64,000 nucleotides of DNA from NCBI RefSeq assembly GCF_004323845.1, contig NZ_QPGR01000001.1, forward strand, positions 62,001 to 126,000, written 5' to 3'. Both the position numbers and the translations under genes were made by a program. The notes beneath the pieces are model-generated. The model saw only the letters and a list, made by a program, of their open reading frames with translations, was not told where the DNA came from and ran no database searches. Positions 17,957 to 26,500 of the stretch are shown piece by piece (within the stretch, counting starts at the first letter, position 1; each line of letters begins with the position of its first letter). The DNA comes from Campylobacter novaezeelandiae (lineage in GTDB: Bacteria > Campylobacterota > Campylobacteria > Campylobacterales > Campylobacteraceae).

Positions 17957-18714
17957 TGGATGAAATAGCTTTTTGCACCTTAGAAGATCTTTGTCCATAT
18001 CTTAATGATAGAAATTCAAGAACAGAATATAAATATATTTTCAATTGTTCAAAAGAACTAAATCAAGAATTAATTTCTAGAGGTTGGAGGCGTTTTGGTA
18101 AATATTTTTCAAGGCCAATTTGTCAAAATTGTAATGAATGTTTAAGTTTAAGAATTAAAGCCAATTTGTATAAATTTTCCAAAAATGAAAGAAGAATTAT
18201 TTCTAAAAATTCTCAAACTAAAATTATACTAAGAAAGCCTGCCTTAAGCAATGAACACCTTTTCTTGTATGAAAAATATCATCGCTTTATGGAAAAAAAG
18301 AGATCTTGGAAAAGATATGATTTAAATTTCAGACAATATTACAATCTTTATGTTGATGGGGCATTTGATTTTGGCTATGAATTAGCTTTTTATCAAAACA
18401 ATCAATTAATTTGTGTTGATCTAATAGATATTTTAAATGATGGAATTTCTAGTATTTATTGTTTTTATGATCCTGATTTTTCGCACTTATCTTTAGGAAA
18501 ATTCTCCCTTTTTAATGAAATAAAACTTGCACAAAATGAAAATTTAAAATATATTTATTTGGGATATTTTGTAAGAGAGTGTCAATCTTTATCCTATAAA
18601 GTCGATTTTACACCAAATGAAATTTTAAAATCTACTAGCACACCCAATGAATGTGCTAATTTATGGGAGAGTGAAGATGCAAGTTGTTCAAACTTTAGAA
18701 TCGATAAATGTTAA
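17956..18714 (+). CDS. bpt: Aspartate/glutamate leucyltransferase (N-end rule)
   Basis: 252 aa. Transfers Leu from leucyl-tRNA to proteins with N-terminal Asp or Glu, marking them for ClpAP-type degradation. The N-terminal half has the ATE signature [27 protein letters not shown], with the paired Cys motif CQNCNEC. The C-terminal GNAT-like half has the conserved [20 protein letters not shown] and [16 protein letters not shown]. Eukaryotic enzymes of the same family transfer Arg, and bacterial Bpt-type enzymes transfer Leu. Length is normal. Confidence 0.88.
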   Translation: MDEIAFCTLEDLCPYLNDRNSRTEYKYIFNCSKELNQELISRGWRRFGKYFSRPICQNCNECLSLRIKANLYKFSKNERRIISKNSQTKIILRKPALSNEHLFLYEKYHRFMEKKRSWKRYDLNFRQYYNLYVDGAFDFGYELAFYQNNQLICVDLIDILNDGISSIYCFYDPDFSHLSLGKFSLFNEIKLAQNENLKYIYLGYFVRECQSLSYKVDFTPNEILKSTSTPNECANLWESEDASCSNFRIDKC

Positions 18715-19483
18715 TACTGACGATATTACCGTTTTTCATTATTTTAAAGATTTGATTACTAAAAATTTCTCAAAAGTAATAGGAAGAAAAAATAAAATTT
18801 TTTCTTTTTTTGAAGAAAATGAAATTCCACAAAGAAGATATTTTTTAAAAGTTCTTGACCAAAAATACAGAAAAAATACTAATGAAAGTATTCAAAATTT
18901 GGATAAAGCGCATTTTAAAACTTTTAGATTAAATTTTAAGCAAAATAATATGCTAAAGCCTATAATTTTCATAAAAATAGATTTTATACCAGGAAATATT
19001 CTTATGAAATTAAGCTCCAATGAAAAACTTTTCATTGTTTATGTTAAAAATTTTTTTAAAGATTTTAAAACAGAATACAATGAATTAAACTGCACACTAA
19101 GTCTTGAGTATAAAAATGAAAATACTTTAGAACTTTTTGAACTTTTTGTTAATGAAAATGAACACTTAAAATATTGTATAGATTTTTGCATCAATCAAGA
19201 AGAGTATAAGCAATTTCGTCAAAGTGTTAAAAATAAAGAAAATCTCAAATGGAAATTTAATGCATTGGCTAAGCTTTTTAATAACTATTTTGAAACTCTA
19301 CAATGCACTCCGCAAAATGATTTGAGTGAAATCAGACAAAAATATTTAATGCTGGTTAAAATATACCATCCAGACTTCAATCAAAATAAAAGCAAAATAG
19401 AAAAATTCCATGCAAGAGAACAATTTGAAAAAATTCAGATAGCTTATGATAATTTAAAAGCGTTATATAAAAATAACGCTTAA
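18677..19483 (+). CDS. DnaJ-like protein with a C-terminal J domain
   Basis: 268 aa from the ATG at 18677, which has ggaga at 18665-18669; an in-frame ATG at 18647 lies deeper in bpt. The first 190 residues have no domain I recognise. The last 70 form a J domain, with helix [11 protein letters not shown] followed by the HPD motif (KIYHPDFNQ) and then helix [20 protein letters not shown]. No Gly/Phe or zinc-finger region, so it is a class III co-chaperone presumed to recruit DnaK to a specific target. It overlaps bpt by 38 bases; coupling to bpt hints at a protein-quality-control role, which is inference. Confidence 0.8.
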   Translation: MQVVQTLESINVNTDDITVFHYFKDLITKNFSKVIGRKNKIFSFFEENEIPQRRYFLKVLDQKYRKNTNESIQNLDKAHFKTFRLNFKQNNMLKPIIFIKIDFIPGNILMKLSSNEKLFIVYVKNFFKDFKTEYNELNCTLSLEYKNENTLELFELFVNENEHLKYCIDFCINQEEYKQFRQSVKNKENLKWKFNALAKLFNNYFETLQCTPQNDLSEIRQKYLMLVKIYHPDFNQNKSKIEKFHAREQFEKIQIAYDNLKALYKNNA

Positions 19484-19484
19484 T

Positions 19485-20597
19485 TTAATCCATTTGTCTT
19501 CTTAAGAAAGTAGGAGTTTCTAAGGCATTGATCATTTCTTCATCATAACCCCCACTTGCTTTTCTAATAATATAAGAGTTTTTCTTAGGAGCATTTTCTT
19601 CGTTTATTTTATTGGTATTATTAGTATAAGTTTTATCCTCAAAGCCAGTAGCAATAATAGTAACTTCAACTCTATCTTCCATATTATCATCTGTTGTTGT
19701 ACCAAAAATAATTTTTGCATTTTCATCAACAATTTCTTCTATACTACTTGCTGCAGCCGAGATTTCTATTAAAGAACAATTTGAACTAGTTCTAAAATGT
19801 AAAATAACCCCTTTAGCACCCTTAATATCCATACCATCTAATAATGGAGACTCGATTGCATTAGCTAAAGCTTCTTCTACAGCATTTTCACCCTGAGCAC
19901 TTCCTACGCCCATTAATGCCAAACCTCTATGACTCATAATGGTTCTAACATCTGCAAAATCTACATTAATATCCCCATTATCTAAAAGTATAGAAACCAT
20001 ACCTTTAACAGCGCGAGCTAAAATATCATCAACGAGTTTAAAAGCATCTTTAATTCCAATTTTTTTATCTGCAATGCTTAAAAGTTTTTCATTTTGAATA
20101 ACAAGAATAGAGTCGCTTTCCTTTTTAAGCTCCAAAAGACCACTTTCGGCTAATTTTTTTCTTTGTTTTCCTTCAAATTTAAAAGGCATAGTAACTACAG
20201 AGACAGTTAAAGCGCCAATTTCTTTTGCTGCTTGAGCTATTACAGGGGTTGCACCTGTTCCAGTTCCTCCACCAAAACCAGAAGCAATAAAAACAATATC
20301 ACTTTGACTTAATGAAGTTTTAATTTCTTCAAAACTTTCTCTAGCGCTCTCAGCGCCAACCTCAGGAAGCATTCCTGCTCCAAGGCCTTTTGTCTTTTTT
20401 TCTCCTAACTGAATTTTAGTTTTTGCTAAAGAGTTTGATATTGCCTGTGCATCTGTATTTGCGGCGATTAAATCCAGATCATTTAAACCCATTTTTACCA
20501 TGTGGTTGATCATATTTCCACCACCTCCACCGCAACCTATAACTTTTATTTTAGCACCTTTTGAATGTTGCATTTCCTCTACTAAATATTCACTCAT
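19485..20597 (-). CDS. ftsZ: FtsZ, tubulin-like division GTPase
   Basis: 370 aa. Polymerises into the Z-ring at mid-cell. GTP-binding region IKVIGCGGGGGNMINHM, tubulin signature GGGTGTGATPVIAQAAKE, the T7 loop NVDFADVRTIM and the C-terminal conserved tail SGGYDEEMINALETPTFLRRQMD, which binds FtsA. Starts after a clear aagggag Shine-Dalgarno, 12 bases downstream of ftsA. Convergent with the J-domain gene, one base apart. Confidence 0.97.
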   Translation of the reverse strand: MSEYLVEEMQHSKGAKIKVIGCGGGGGNMINHMVKMGLNDLDLIAANTDAQAISNSLAKTKIQLGEKKTKGLGAGMLPEVGAESARESFEEIKTSLSQSDIVFIASGFGGGTGTGATPVIAQAAKEIGALTVSVVTMPFKFEGKQRKKLAESGLLELKKESDSILVIQNEKLLSIADKKIGIKDAFKLVDDILARAVKGMVSILLDNGDINVDFADVRTIMSHRGLALMGVGSAQGENAVEEALANAIESPLLDGMDIKGAKGVILHFRTSSNCSLIEISAAASSIEEIVDENAKIIFGTTTDDNMEDRVEVTIIATGFEDKTYTNNTNKINEENAPKKNSYIIRKASGGYDEEMINALETPTFLRRQMD

Positions 20598-20609
20598 AAA
20601 AGTTCTCCC

Positions 20610-21989
20610 TTAGAATTGATTAATAATTTTATGCCAAAGATTAGTAAAAATACTTGGTTTTTTTTCTTTTATATCTTTAGAATCATATTCTTGTTCTTGC
20701 ATAAAAATTGTATCATTTTCTTGTAAATTTTTACTAAAATTTTCATCTTTTATTTCATCTATATCTTCAATAGCTATACTTTGTTTTATTTGTTTGTTAA
20801 AATTTTCAATTTCTCCTTTATATCTTAATTTTTCATTAGAATCTAATTCATAAGGTGTAAAATATCCAGCACCATAAAGACATAAACCTATAGCACAGGT
20901 ATTTTCAGGATCAGAAAAAATTTCATTAAACCCACTAATAAGCTCTTTTCTAGCTGTTGCCAAACGCACTGATTTATTATCAAAAGTTGCTGGAGCAAGT
21001 TCATCAATTCCAGCTAGTTTTGTCATTCCTCCAGTTAAAACAATGCCACCACCTATTGAATTTATATAGCGATTATCACTTAAAATTTTTGCTAAAATCA
21101 TTAAAGTTTCTTCAGCTCTTGCATAAATAACATTCGAAATTACATCTAAAGATACTTCATTAACTTTTCTTTCATCTCCCATAGAAGGAATTTGTATCAA
21201 AGCATTTGGTTGTTGACTTAAAGATATATAATTTAATTTTATCTTTTCAGCTTCTCTTAAAGGAGTGTGCAAGGCCATAGATAAATCTTGAGTTATATTA
21301 ATCGATCCAATCTGCAAACAGCTATTGTATCTTATAGAATTTCCAGCATGGACAATCATATCACAAATTGCACCGCCCATATCAATAAGTACAGCCCCCA
21401 ATTCTTTCTCGCTATCATCTAAACAAGCTATAGAAGATGCATAACCTGATAATACTATATTATCAACTCTTAAATCTGCTAATTCTACAACTTTTTTAAG
21501 ATTTTTAATATGAGATTCTTGAGAAATTACTATATGAGTAGAAACTTCTAAACGGTTTCCATTCATTCCCAAAGGATCATCTACAAATTCATGATCATCT
21601 ACTTTAAAATTATAAGGTAAAACATGAATTATTTCATAACCATTTGGCAAATTAGCAGTATGCTTGGCAGTACCAACAGCGCGATGAATCTCTTTAATAG
21701 TAATTTCACCTTTTGGAATATTAACAACCCCTGTGCTATCAACACTTTTAGTATAAGCTCCAGATATAGACACTACAACCTTATCATAATGCACTCCAGA
21801 CATCATTTCGGCACTTTTTACCGCATCTTCTATCGATTTTGAAGCAAGTTCTATATTAGTAATCGCACCTTTTTTTACTCCATTAGTTTTTGCTTTTGCA
21901 AACCCTATAACTTTAAGCCCTTCATCGTCTTTTTGAGCAATAATTGCACAAGTTTGTGTTGAACCTAAATCAATTCCTAATATATTCAA
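20610..21989 (-). CDS. ftsA: FtsA, actin-like membrane anchor of the Z-ring
   Basis: 459 aa. Actin-family ATPase with the N-terminal phosphate loop ILGIDLGSTQTCAIIA, the 1C subdomain around GVHYDKVVVSISG, a second phosphate loop GAVLIDMGGAICDMIVH and adenosine motif IVLTGGMTKLAG. The last 12 residues (IFTNLWHKIINQF) form an amphipathic helix as expected for membrane binding. Order in the operon is PpiD-like gene, ftsA, ftsZ. Confidence 0.95.
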   Translation of the reverse strand: MNILGIDLGSTQTCAIIAQKDDEGLKVIGFAKAKTNGVKKGAITNIELASKSIEDAVKSAEMMSGVHYDKVVVSISGAYTKSVDSTGVVNIPKGEITIKEIHRAVGTAKHTANLPNGYEIIHVLPYNFKVDDHEFVDDPLGMNGNRLEVSTHIVISQESHIKNLKKVVELADLRVDNIVLSGYASSIACLDDSEKELGAVLIDMGGAICDMIVHAGNSIRYNSCLQIGSINITQDLSMALHTPLREAEKIKLNYISLSQQPNALIQIPSMGDERKVNEVSLDVISNVIYARAEETLMILAKILSDNRYINSIGGGIVLTGGMTKLAGIDELAPATFDNKSVRLATARKELISGFNEIFSDPENTCAIGLCLYGAGYFTPYELDSNEKLRYKGEIENFNKQIKQSIAIEDIDEIKDENFSKNLQENDTIFMQEQEYDSKDIKEKKPSIFTNLWHKIINQF

Positions 21990-21991
21990 AA

Positions 21992-23494
21992 TTAATTCCC
22001 TTTATAATAAATTTTTATTGGATATTCTTTTTTTAATTGTTCCACTAGTTCTTTTTTAAGTTCGTTGCTTTTTAAAGTTTTTAAATTTTGTTCTAATATA
22101 TTTTTATATTCTTTAAAATTTTCTTCATTAAATAATTTCTGTTTATTTATTTTATAAACAACAGCTTTTGTATCGCTTAAAATAACATATGAGCTATTTT
22201 GATCCGAATTAAAAACATTCATTAAAAAATAATTAAATTCTACATCATTTAAAGTATTTTCATCTAATTTTTGAGAATTTCTAGAAGAATCTCTACTTAC
22301 AAAACCTATATTGCTACCTTTAAAATTACCTATTTTATTTTGAGCTATTTCTTGAATTTTCTTTCTTGACTCTTGATTTAAATATTGCTCTAAAACATCA
22401 TTTCTTGCTTCTTCGAAAGTTTTTAATCTTATAGGATCTACTTTATTTAATCTAAGAATTATAAATCCGTCCTCAAATTCAAAAGGTCTAAGAATTTCAT
22501 TTTTAGTTGCTTTTTTTAATTTTTCAATTGGATATTTTACATCATCTTTTGTAATATTTAAATCTGTTTGAAAAGAAATTTTTCCAGATTTTAAGTCTAA
22601 AAATTTTCTATTAGCAATATTTTTTAATTCGTTTAAACGATAATCTTCTAAAATTTTTTCTTTAGCATTATTAAAGTCTAATATTTTTCCATTAGTATCT
22701 TTATATTTGAATTTATTATCCTTATCGTTATAAAAATTATAAAGTTCTTCATCACTATATTGTTTCATATTTTCTTTTATATAGTAAGATGAAATTTCAT
22801 ATACTTTTTGCGTTTTATAATTTTCTTTTGATTCTTGCCAAAGCTTTTCAAGTTCATTTTCTTCAATTTTAATTTGATTTTTATCATAATTTATTATTTC
22901 AATACTCAATAAATCTTGCATAAAAAAACTTGAACTTAACATTTTTAACTCTTGATCTTGATTTGCTAAATTAAAAATATCATTAAGTTTATTAATAAGC
23001 AATTCATTATAAACACTTTGTTCATATTCTTTTGGAGAAAGATTATTTTGCCTTAAAATATTATAATAAAATGTTTTATTGAAATCTCCTTGTTCGTCTT
23101 GAAAAAATTTAGTTTTTATTAATTCTTGTATTATTTCTTCATTGCTAACATCCAAACCTATATTCTTTGCAAAATTAAGCAAAAGTTTATCTTCTATAAG
23201 GGTATTTAATGCAACAAGGTCAATCTGTAAATCTTTGGCTTTTTGCTCATTAAGAGTATTGTTACTAATTTGATTGTAATAATTATAAATTTGATTGTAT
23301 TTAGTATTAAATTCGCTAAATGTAATCTTTTCATCTCCTACAACGGCAACAGACGAATTACGATTTAAATTAAAATCATAAGCACCCCAACCAACAAATC
23401 CAGCTCCAACAAAAGCAATAACACTAATCCATATAGTAACAACAAGATATTTTTTATGATGCTGCATCCAAGTAAGCATAAAACTCCTTGACAA
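21992..23494 (-). CDS. PpiD/SurA-like periplasmic folding chaperone
   Basis: 500 aa. Residues 14-37 are a membrane anchor (KKYLVVTIWISVIAFVGAGFVGWGAYDF), followed by the SurA_N-like region (VAVVGDEKITFSEFNTKYNQIYNYY) and long helical segments. PpiD of enterics has about 620 residues with a parvulin domain. Here the parvulin core is hard to see, although VKYPIEKLKKATKNEILRPFEFEDGFIILRLNKVDP resembles its C-terminal part. It may be a chaperone with reduced or no isomerase activity. Two bases upstream of ftsA, so co-transcribed with the division genes. Confidence 0.78.
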   Translation of the reverse strand: MSRSFMLTWMQHHKKYLVVTIWISVIAFVGAGFVGWGAYDFNLNRNSSVAVVGDEKITFSEFNTKYNQIYNYYNQISNNTLNEQKAKDLQIDLVALNTLIEDKLLLNFAKNIGLDVSNEEIIQELIKTKFFQDEQGDFNKTFYYNILRQNNLSPKEYEQSVYNELLINKLNDIFNLANQDQELKMLSSSFFMQDLLSIEIINYDKNQIKIEENELEKLWQESKENYKTQKVYEISSYYIKENMKQYSDEELYNFYNDKDNKFKYKDTNGKILDFNNAKEKILEDYRLNELKNIANRKFLDLKSGKISFQTDLNITKDDVKYPIEKLKKATKNEILRPFEFEDGFIILRLNKVDPIRLKTFEEARNDVLEQYLNQESRKKIQEIAQNKIGNFKGSNIGFVSRDSSRNSQKLDENTLNDVEFNYFLMNVFNSDQNSSYVILSDTKAVVYKINKQKLFNEENFKEYKNILEQNLKTLKSNELKKELVEQLKKEYPIKIYYKGN

Positions 23495-23579
23495 TTTTTA
23501 TAGCTTGTAATTGTATCAAATTAGTGTTTAAGTGTAGTTTAATTTTGTAAATAATTTAGTATTTTAAAGTTTTTTTCGT

Positions 23580-23585
23580 TATAAT
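23580..23585 (+). promoter_or_regulatory. Candidate -10 box for rsmH
   Basis: TATAAT preceded by ttttttcgt and, further up, tttaagtgta (23527-23536), which resembles the weak TTTAAGTnTT element of Campylobacter promoters. It lies 44 bases before the rsmH start. Confidence 0.5.
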
Positions 23586-23629
23586 TAATTTTAAAAATTA
23601 TATATTTTATATTAATCAGGATCTAAAAT

Positions 23630-24553
23630 TTGCATACACCTCATATACCTGTTTTACAAGAACCAATTAATAATATCTTTAACACTTTAACACAAGGTAT
23701 ATTTTTAGACTGCACTTTAGGATATGCTGGTCATAGCAAAATGATACTAGAAAAACATCCAGATATCTCTTTAATTGCCTGTGACCAAGATAAAACTGCC
23801 TTAGACTTTTCTTTTGATTCTTTAAAAGAATTTAAAAATAGAATTACACTATATCATTGTAATTTTAACGAAATTTTAAAAAAAGTTGATGCTAAAAATA
23901 TTAAAAATATAAGAGGAATTTTGGCAGATATTGGAGTTTCTTCTTTGCAACTTGATCAAAATGAAAGAGGATTTTCTATAAATTCAGATTTTTTAGATAT
24001 GCGTATGAATCAAGATGAAGCTTTGAGTGCATTTGATGTAGTCAATTTTTATCCACAAGATAAATTAGCCTTTATTTTTAAAGAGTATGGAGAATTAAAT
24101 GATGCTTGGAATTTGGCGCAAAAAATTATCAAAGCAAGAAATAAAAAACAGATTACAAGTGCTAAAGAATTAAAAGAAATCATAGGTTTAAGTAAAATTA
24201 ATTCAAGAAAAACTCAAAAGGTTATATTAGCCTTTCAAGCTATACGTATAGAAGTAAATAAAGAATTAGAAGTTTTAAAAGATTTCTTATTTCAAATTGA
24301 AAATTTAAAATTACAAAATTGTATTTTAGCTATAATTAGCTTCCATTCTTTAGAAGATAGGATTATTAAGAACTTTTTCAAAAAATGGGAAAAAGATTGC
24401 ATTTGCAATGACAAACTTTTTAAATGTGAGTGTGGCAAAAAAAATAGTCTAGGTAAAACTATTAATAAAAAAGTAATTACAGCAAATCAAGATGAGATAA
24501 GATTAAACCCAAGATCAAGTTGTGCTAAATTACGAGCTTTTTATTTTAAATAA
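23630..24553 (+). CDS. rsmH: 16S rRNA C1402 N4-methyltransferase RsmH
   Basis: 307 aa with a TTG start; agga at 23618-23621 is the likely Shine-Dalgarno, and the first residues HTPHIPVLQEP match the family start. SAM motif FLDCTLGYAGHSKMIL, catalytic region ILADIGVSSLQLDQNERGFS and LDMRMNQ, then ITSAKELKEII, LAFQAIRIEVNKEL and ISFHSLEDRIIKNFFKKW. Methylates C1402 of 16S rRNA in the P site. As in many bacteria it stands at the head of a cell-division cluster, here followed by an FtsL-like gene. Confidence 0.94.
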   Translation: MHTPHIPVLQEPINNIFNTLTQGIFLDCTLGYAGHSKMILEKHPDISLIACDQDKTALDFSFDSLKEFKNRITLYHCNFNEILKKVDAKNIKNIRGILADIGVSSLQLDQNERGFSINSDFLDMRMNQDEALSAFDVVNFYPQDKLAFIFKEYGELNDAWNLAQKIIKARNKKQITSAKELKEIIGLSKINSRKTQKVILAFQAIRIEVNKELEVLKDFLFQIENLKLQNCILAIISFHSLEDRIIKNFFKKWEKDCICNDKLFKCECGKKNSLGKTINKKVITANQDEIRLNPRSSCAKLRAFYFK

Positions 24554-24565
24554 TACGGATTTTTA

Positions 24566-25429
24566 ATGATAGATGAAAATTTTTTAAAAGAAAAACAAAA
24601 TATTCGTCAAAAAATGCTTAAATATTCAAGAGCTATTAATCAAGGAGTTCCCTTAGATGATGAATTAAAAGATGAGCTTAGCGATACTGATGATATTTTA
24701 AGACGTAGATTTAATAAAAAAAGACGTCTAAATATTTTAGAAAAATTTAACGAAGAAATTGAATCATCTTCTGTTAAACCCAAAAAAGAAAATATTTATT
24801 TAAAAGAAGACCTAATCAATGTTAAGCTCGAAGAAAAACCCTCTTTAACAAAAAAAATATTTTTACATTTTAAAGAAAAAAAATCAAAAAAAGATACACA
24901 AATCAAAGCTAAAAAAATATTATTTTCTAATTTTAAAAAAGACAAAAAGAAAGATATATTAGCACCAGAAAAACATTTCAATAAAGAACAAAAAAAACAA
25001 ATAAAAAATGATAATAAAATATCAAATCAAATTTCAAAAACAAATTCTATAGCCAATGATATCAAAATTCAAAAAATACCCCCTATAAATAAAAATGACA
25101 TAAATAAATCTTTATCTAAACAAGATCTAAACCTTAAAGAAGAAGACAATGAAAAAACAAAAAATACTCTCTTAGAAGGTTTTAGTGATGCAACTAAAGA
25201 AGATAGAAATTTAAATTTCAATCATTTATTTTTTGTAGCTTTATTTATTAGTATTGTTTTATTTATATTTATTCCTCAAATTTATATTAGAAATCAGATT
25301 TATTATTTAAGTAGAGAAATAGCCATTTTAAGAGCTGAAGAAAGCGTTCTTAATGAAGAAAATAAAGAGTTGAAAAGAAATTTGGAAAATATACGTTTTC
25401 AAAACCAAATTTTAGACTATTTAGAATAA
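24566..25429 (+). CDS. FtsL-like bitopic membrane protein (inferred)
   Basis: 287 aa. The first 215 residues are a highly charged, Lys-rich, low-complexity cytosolic region. One membrane helix (about residues 220-242, LFFVALFISIVLFIFIPQIYI) is followed by a short periplasmic coiled coil with leucines spaced in heptads (YYLSREIAILRAEESVLNEENKELKRNLENIRF). This topology, and the place directly after rsmH (12 bases), is that of FtsL, which bridges FtsB and FtsQ in the divisome. Typical FtsL has about 100-120 residues, so the long cytosolic tail is unusual. Annotated in C. jejuni only as a membrane protein, as far as I recall. Confidence 0.55.
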   Translation: MIDENFLKEKQNIRQKMLKYSRAINQGVPLDDELKDELSDTDDILRRRFNKKRRLNILEKFNEEIESSSVKPKKENIYLKEDLINVKLEEKPSLTKKIFLHFKEKKSKKDTQIKAKKILFSNFKKDKKKDILAPEKHFNKEQKKQIKNDNKISNQISKTNSIANDIKIQKIPPINKNDINKSLSKQDLNLKEEDNEKTKNTLLEGFSDATKEDRNLNFNHLFFVALFISIVLFIFIPQIYIRNQIYYLSREIAILRAEESVLNEENKELKRNLENIRFQNQILDYLE

Positions 25430-25432
25430 TTA

Positions 25433-25915
25433 TTAAACAATTCGTTCAATAATATATTTTCTAAGTGAATTTTGAGAAATTTGTTCTTTTAAGGCTTGTT
25501 TGTATATATTTTCTATGATTTTTGAGTATTTTTCATAAGAAAAACAAGGAAAATGATTACTCCATGCTTTTTTAATTAATTTTTTAGTTATAATTTTTCT
25601 TATGTAAATTTTGAATAAATCAAAACCAATAAAAATACAAGAAGTTATAAAAACTGCACTAATAATGCTTATATGAAAATCAAGTAAAGTAAAAAAATAA
25701 TGTGTTGTTAAAAGTAAAGGAAATAAAATCAAAATACATAAAATTCCATAATAACAATAACAATTTAAATTTTTTATTTTGTAATTTAATTTTGAACAAT
25801 CAATCATCATTCCTTCATTAAATAAAACATTAGCTTCTAGCAAATCTTTAAAAAGTACAGGTTGATCTGAAACCTTAAAAAGAAAATTAAAACTAAATTG
25901 CTTAAATTTATCCAT
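25433..25915 (-). CDS. Small membrane protein of unknown function
   Basis: 160 aa from the ATG at 25915, with aagg upstream; a TTG at 25948 would overlap the probable promoter (attata at 25951-25956 reads TATAAT on this strand). Two adjacent hydrophobic segments at about residues 60-105 (GILCILILFPLLLTTHYFF; IISAVFITSCIFIGF) separate an N-terminal domain (VSDQPVLFKDLLEANVLFNEG) from a basic C-terminal helical part. No family recognised. Convergent with the FtsL-like gene, three bases apart. Confidence 0.65.
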   Translation of the reverse strand: MDKFKQFSFNFLFKVSDQPVLFKDLLEANVLFNEGMMIDCSKLNYKIKNLNCYCYYGILCILILFPLLLTTHYFFTLLDFHISIISAVFITSCIFIGFDLFKIYIRKIITKKLIKKAWSNHFPCFSYEKYSKIIENIYKQALKEQISQNSLRKYIIERIV

Positions 25916-26051
25916 AGGTGCAAACCTTACTTTTAAGTAAAAATGCAAATATTATAATTGCTAATTGTAAATTTAAGCTGTAATTTTTAACAAAATTAAT
26001 AATTTTTTGTATTTTTAATGAATTATTTAAGCCTTTATCTAGATTTTTTTA

Positions 26052-26080
26052 TTATAATTAGCTTTTTAATATAATTATAA
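26052..26080 (+). promoter_or_regulatory. Promoter with overlapping palindrome before the Rrf2 gene
   Basis: TATAAT at 26053-26058 lies 31 bases before the GTG start. It sits inside a 9-bp inverted repeat, ttataatta at 26052-26060 and taattataa at 26072-26080. Rrf2 regulators bind dyad sites over their own promoters, so this is a candidate autoregulatory operator. Confidence 0.45.
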
Positions 26081-26089
26081 GGATAAATA

Positions 26090-26500
26090 GTGCTTCTTAC
26101 AAAAGCTAGTGAGTATGCTTTACTTTCTTTAATTTATATTTCTCGTCAAAACAAGTCACAAGATGTAGATCATATGTCTAGTGAGCTTAACATTCCTAAA
26201 AGTTTTTTAGCTAAAATTTTACAAACCTTAGCTAAAGACGGACTTTTGATTTCTTTTAAAGGCGCTAAAGGAGGTTTTACTCTTGCAAAAAGCCCAAAAG
26301 AATATACTCTTAAAGAAATTATAAATAGTGTAGAAAAAAAGGAAATAAGTGTATTTGATTGCAGTGGCGGGATCTGTCCTAATAATAAAGAAGAAAATTG
26401 TTTTTTAATGCCTGTGCTTGTAAAACTTCAAAATAAAGTTGATGATTTTTTAGAATCTATTACTTTAGCAAGTATTATAGAAGATAATGGCAAAAAATAA
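26090..26500 (+). CDS. Rrf2-family (IscR/NsrR-like) transcription regulator
   Basis: 136 aa with a GTG start preceded by aagga. N-terminal winged helix with the family start LLTKASEYALLSLIYIS and recognition-helix region IPKSFLAKILQTLAKDGLLIS followed by the wing GAKGGFTLAK. Three Cys residues, in CSGGICPNNKEENC, sit where IscR and NsrR hold an iron-sulfur cluster, so it probably senses redox state, NO or cluster supply. Its end overlaps flhA by 14 bases, putting flhA in the same transcript. The ligand and targets cannot be read from sequence. Confidence 0.88.
   Translation: MLLTKASEYALLSLIYISRQNKSQDVDHMSSELNIPKSFLAKILQTLAKDGLLISFKGAKGGFTLAKSPKEYTLKEIINSVEKKEISVFDCSGGICPNNKEENCFLMPVLVKLQNKVDDFLESITLASIIEDNGKK

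Noticed and set aside
20440..20597. Possible internal start or second FtsZ N-terminus
   Set aside because: The first ATG has a clear Shine-Dalgarno and gives the expected GTP-binding N-terminus.
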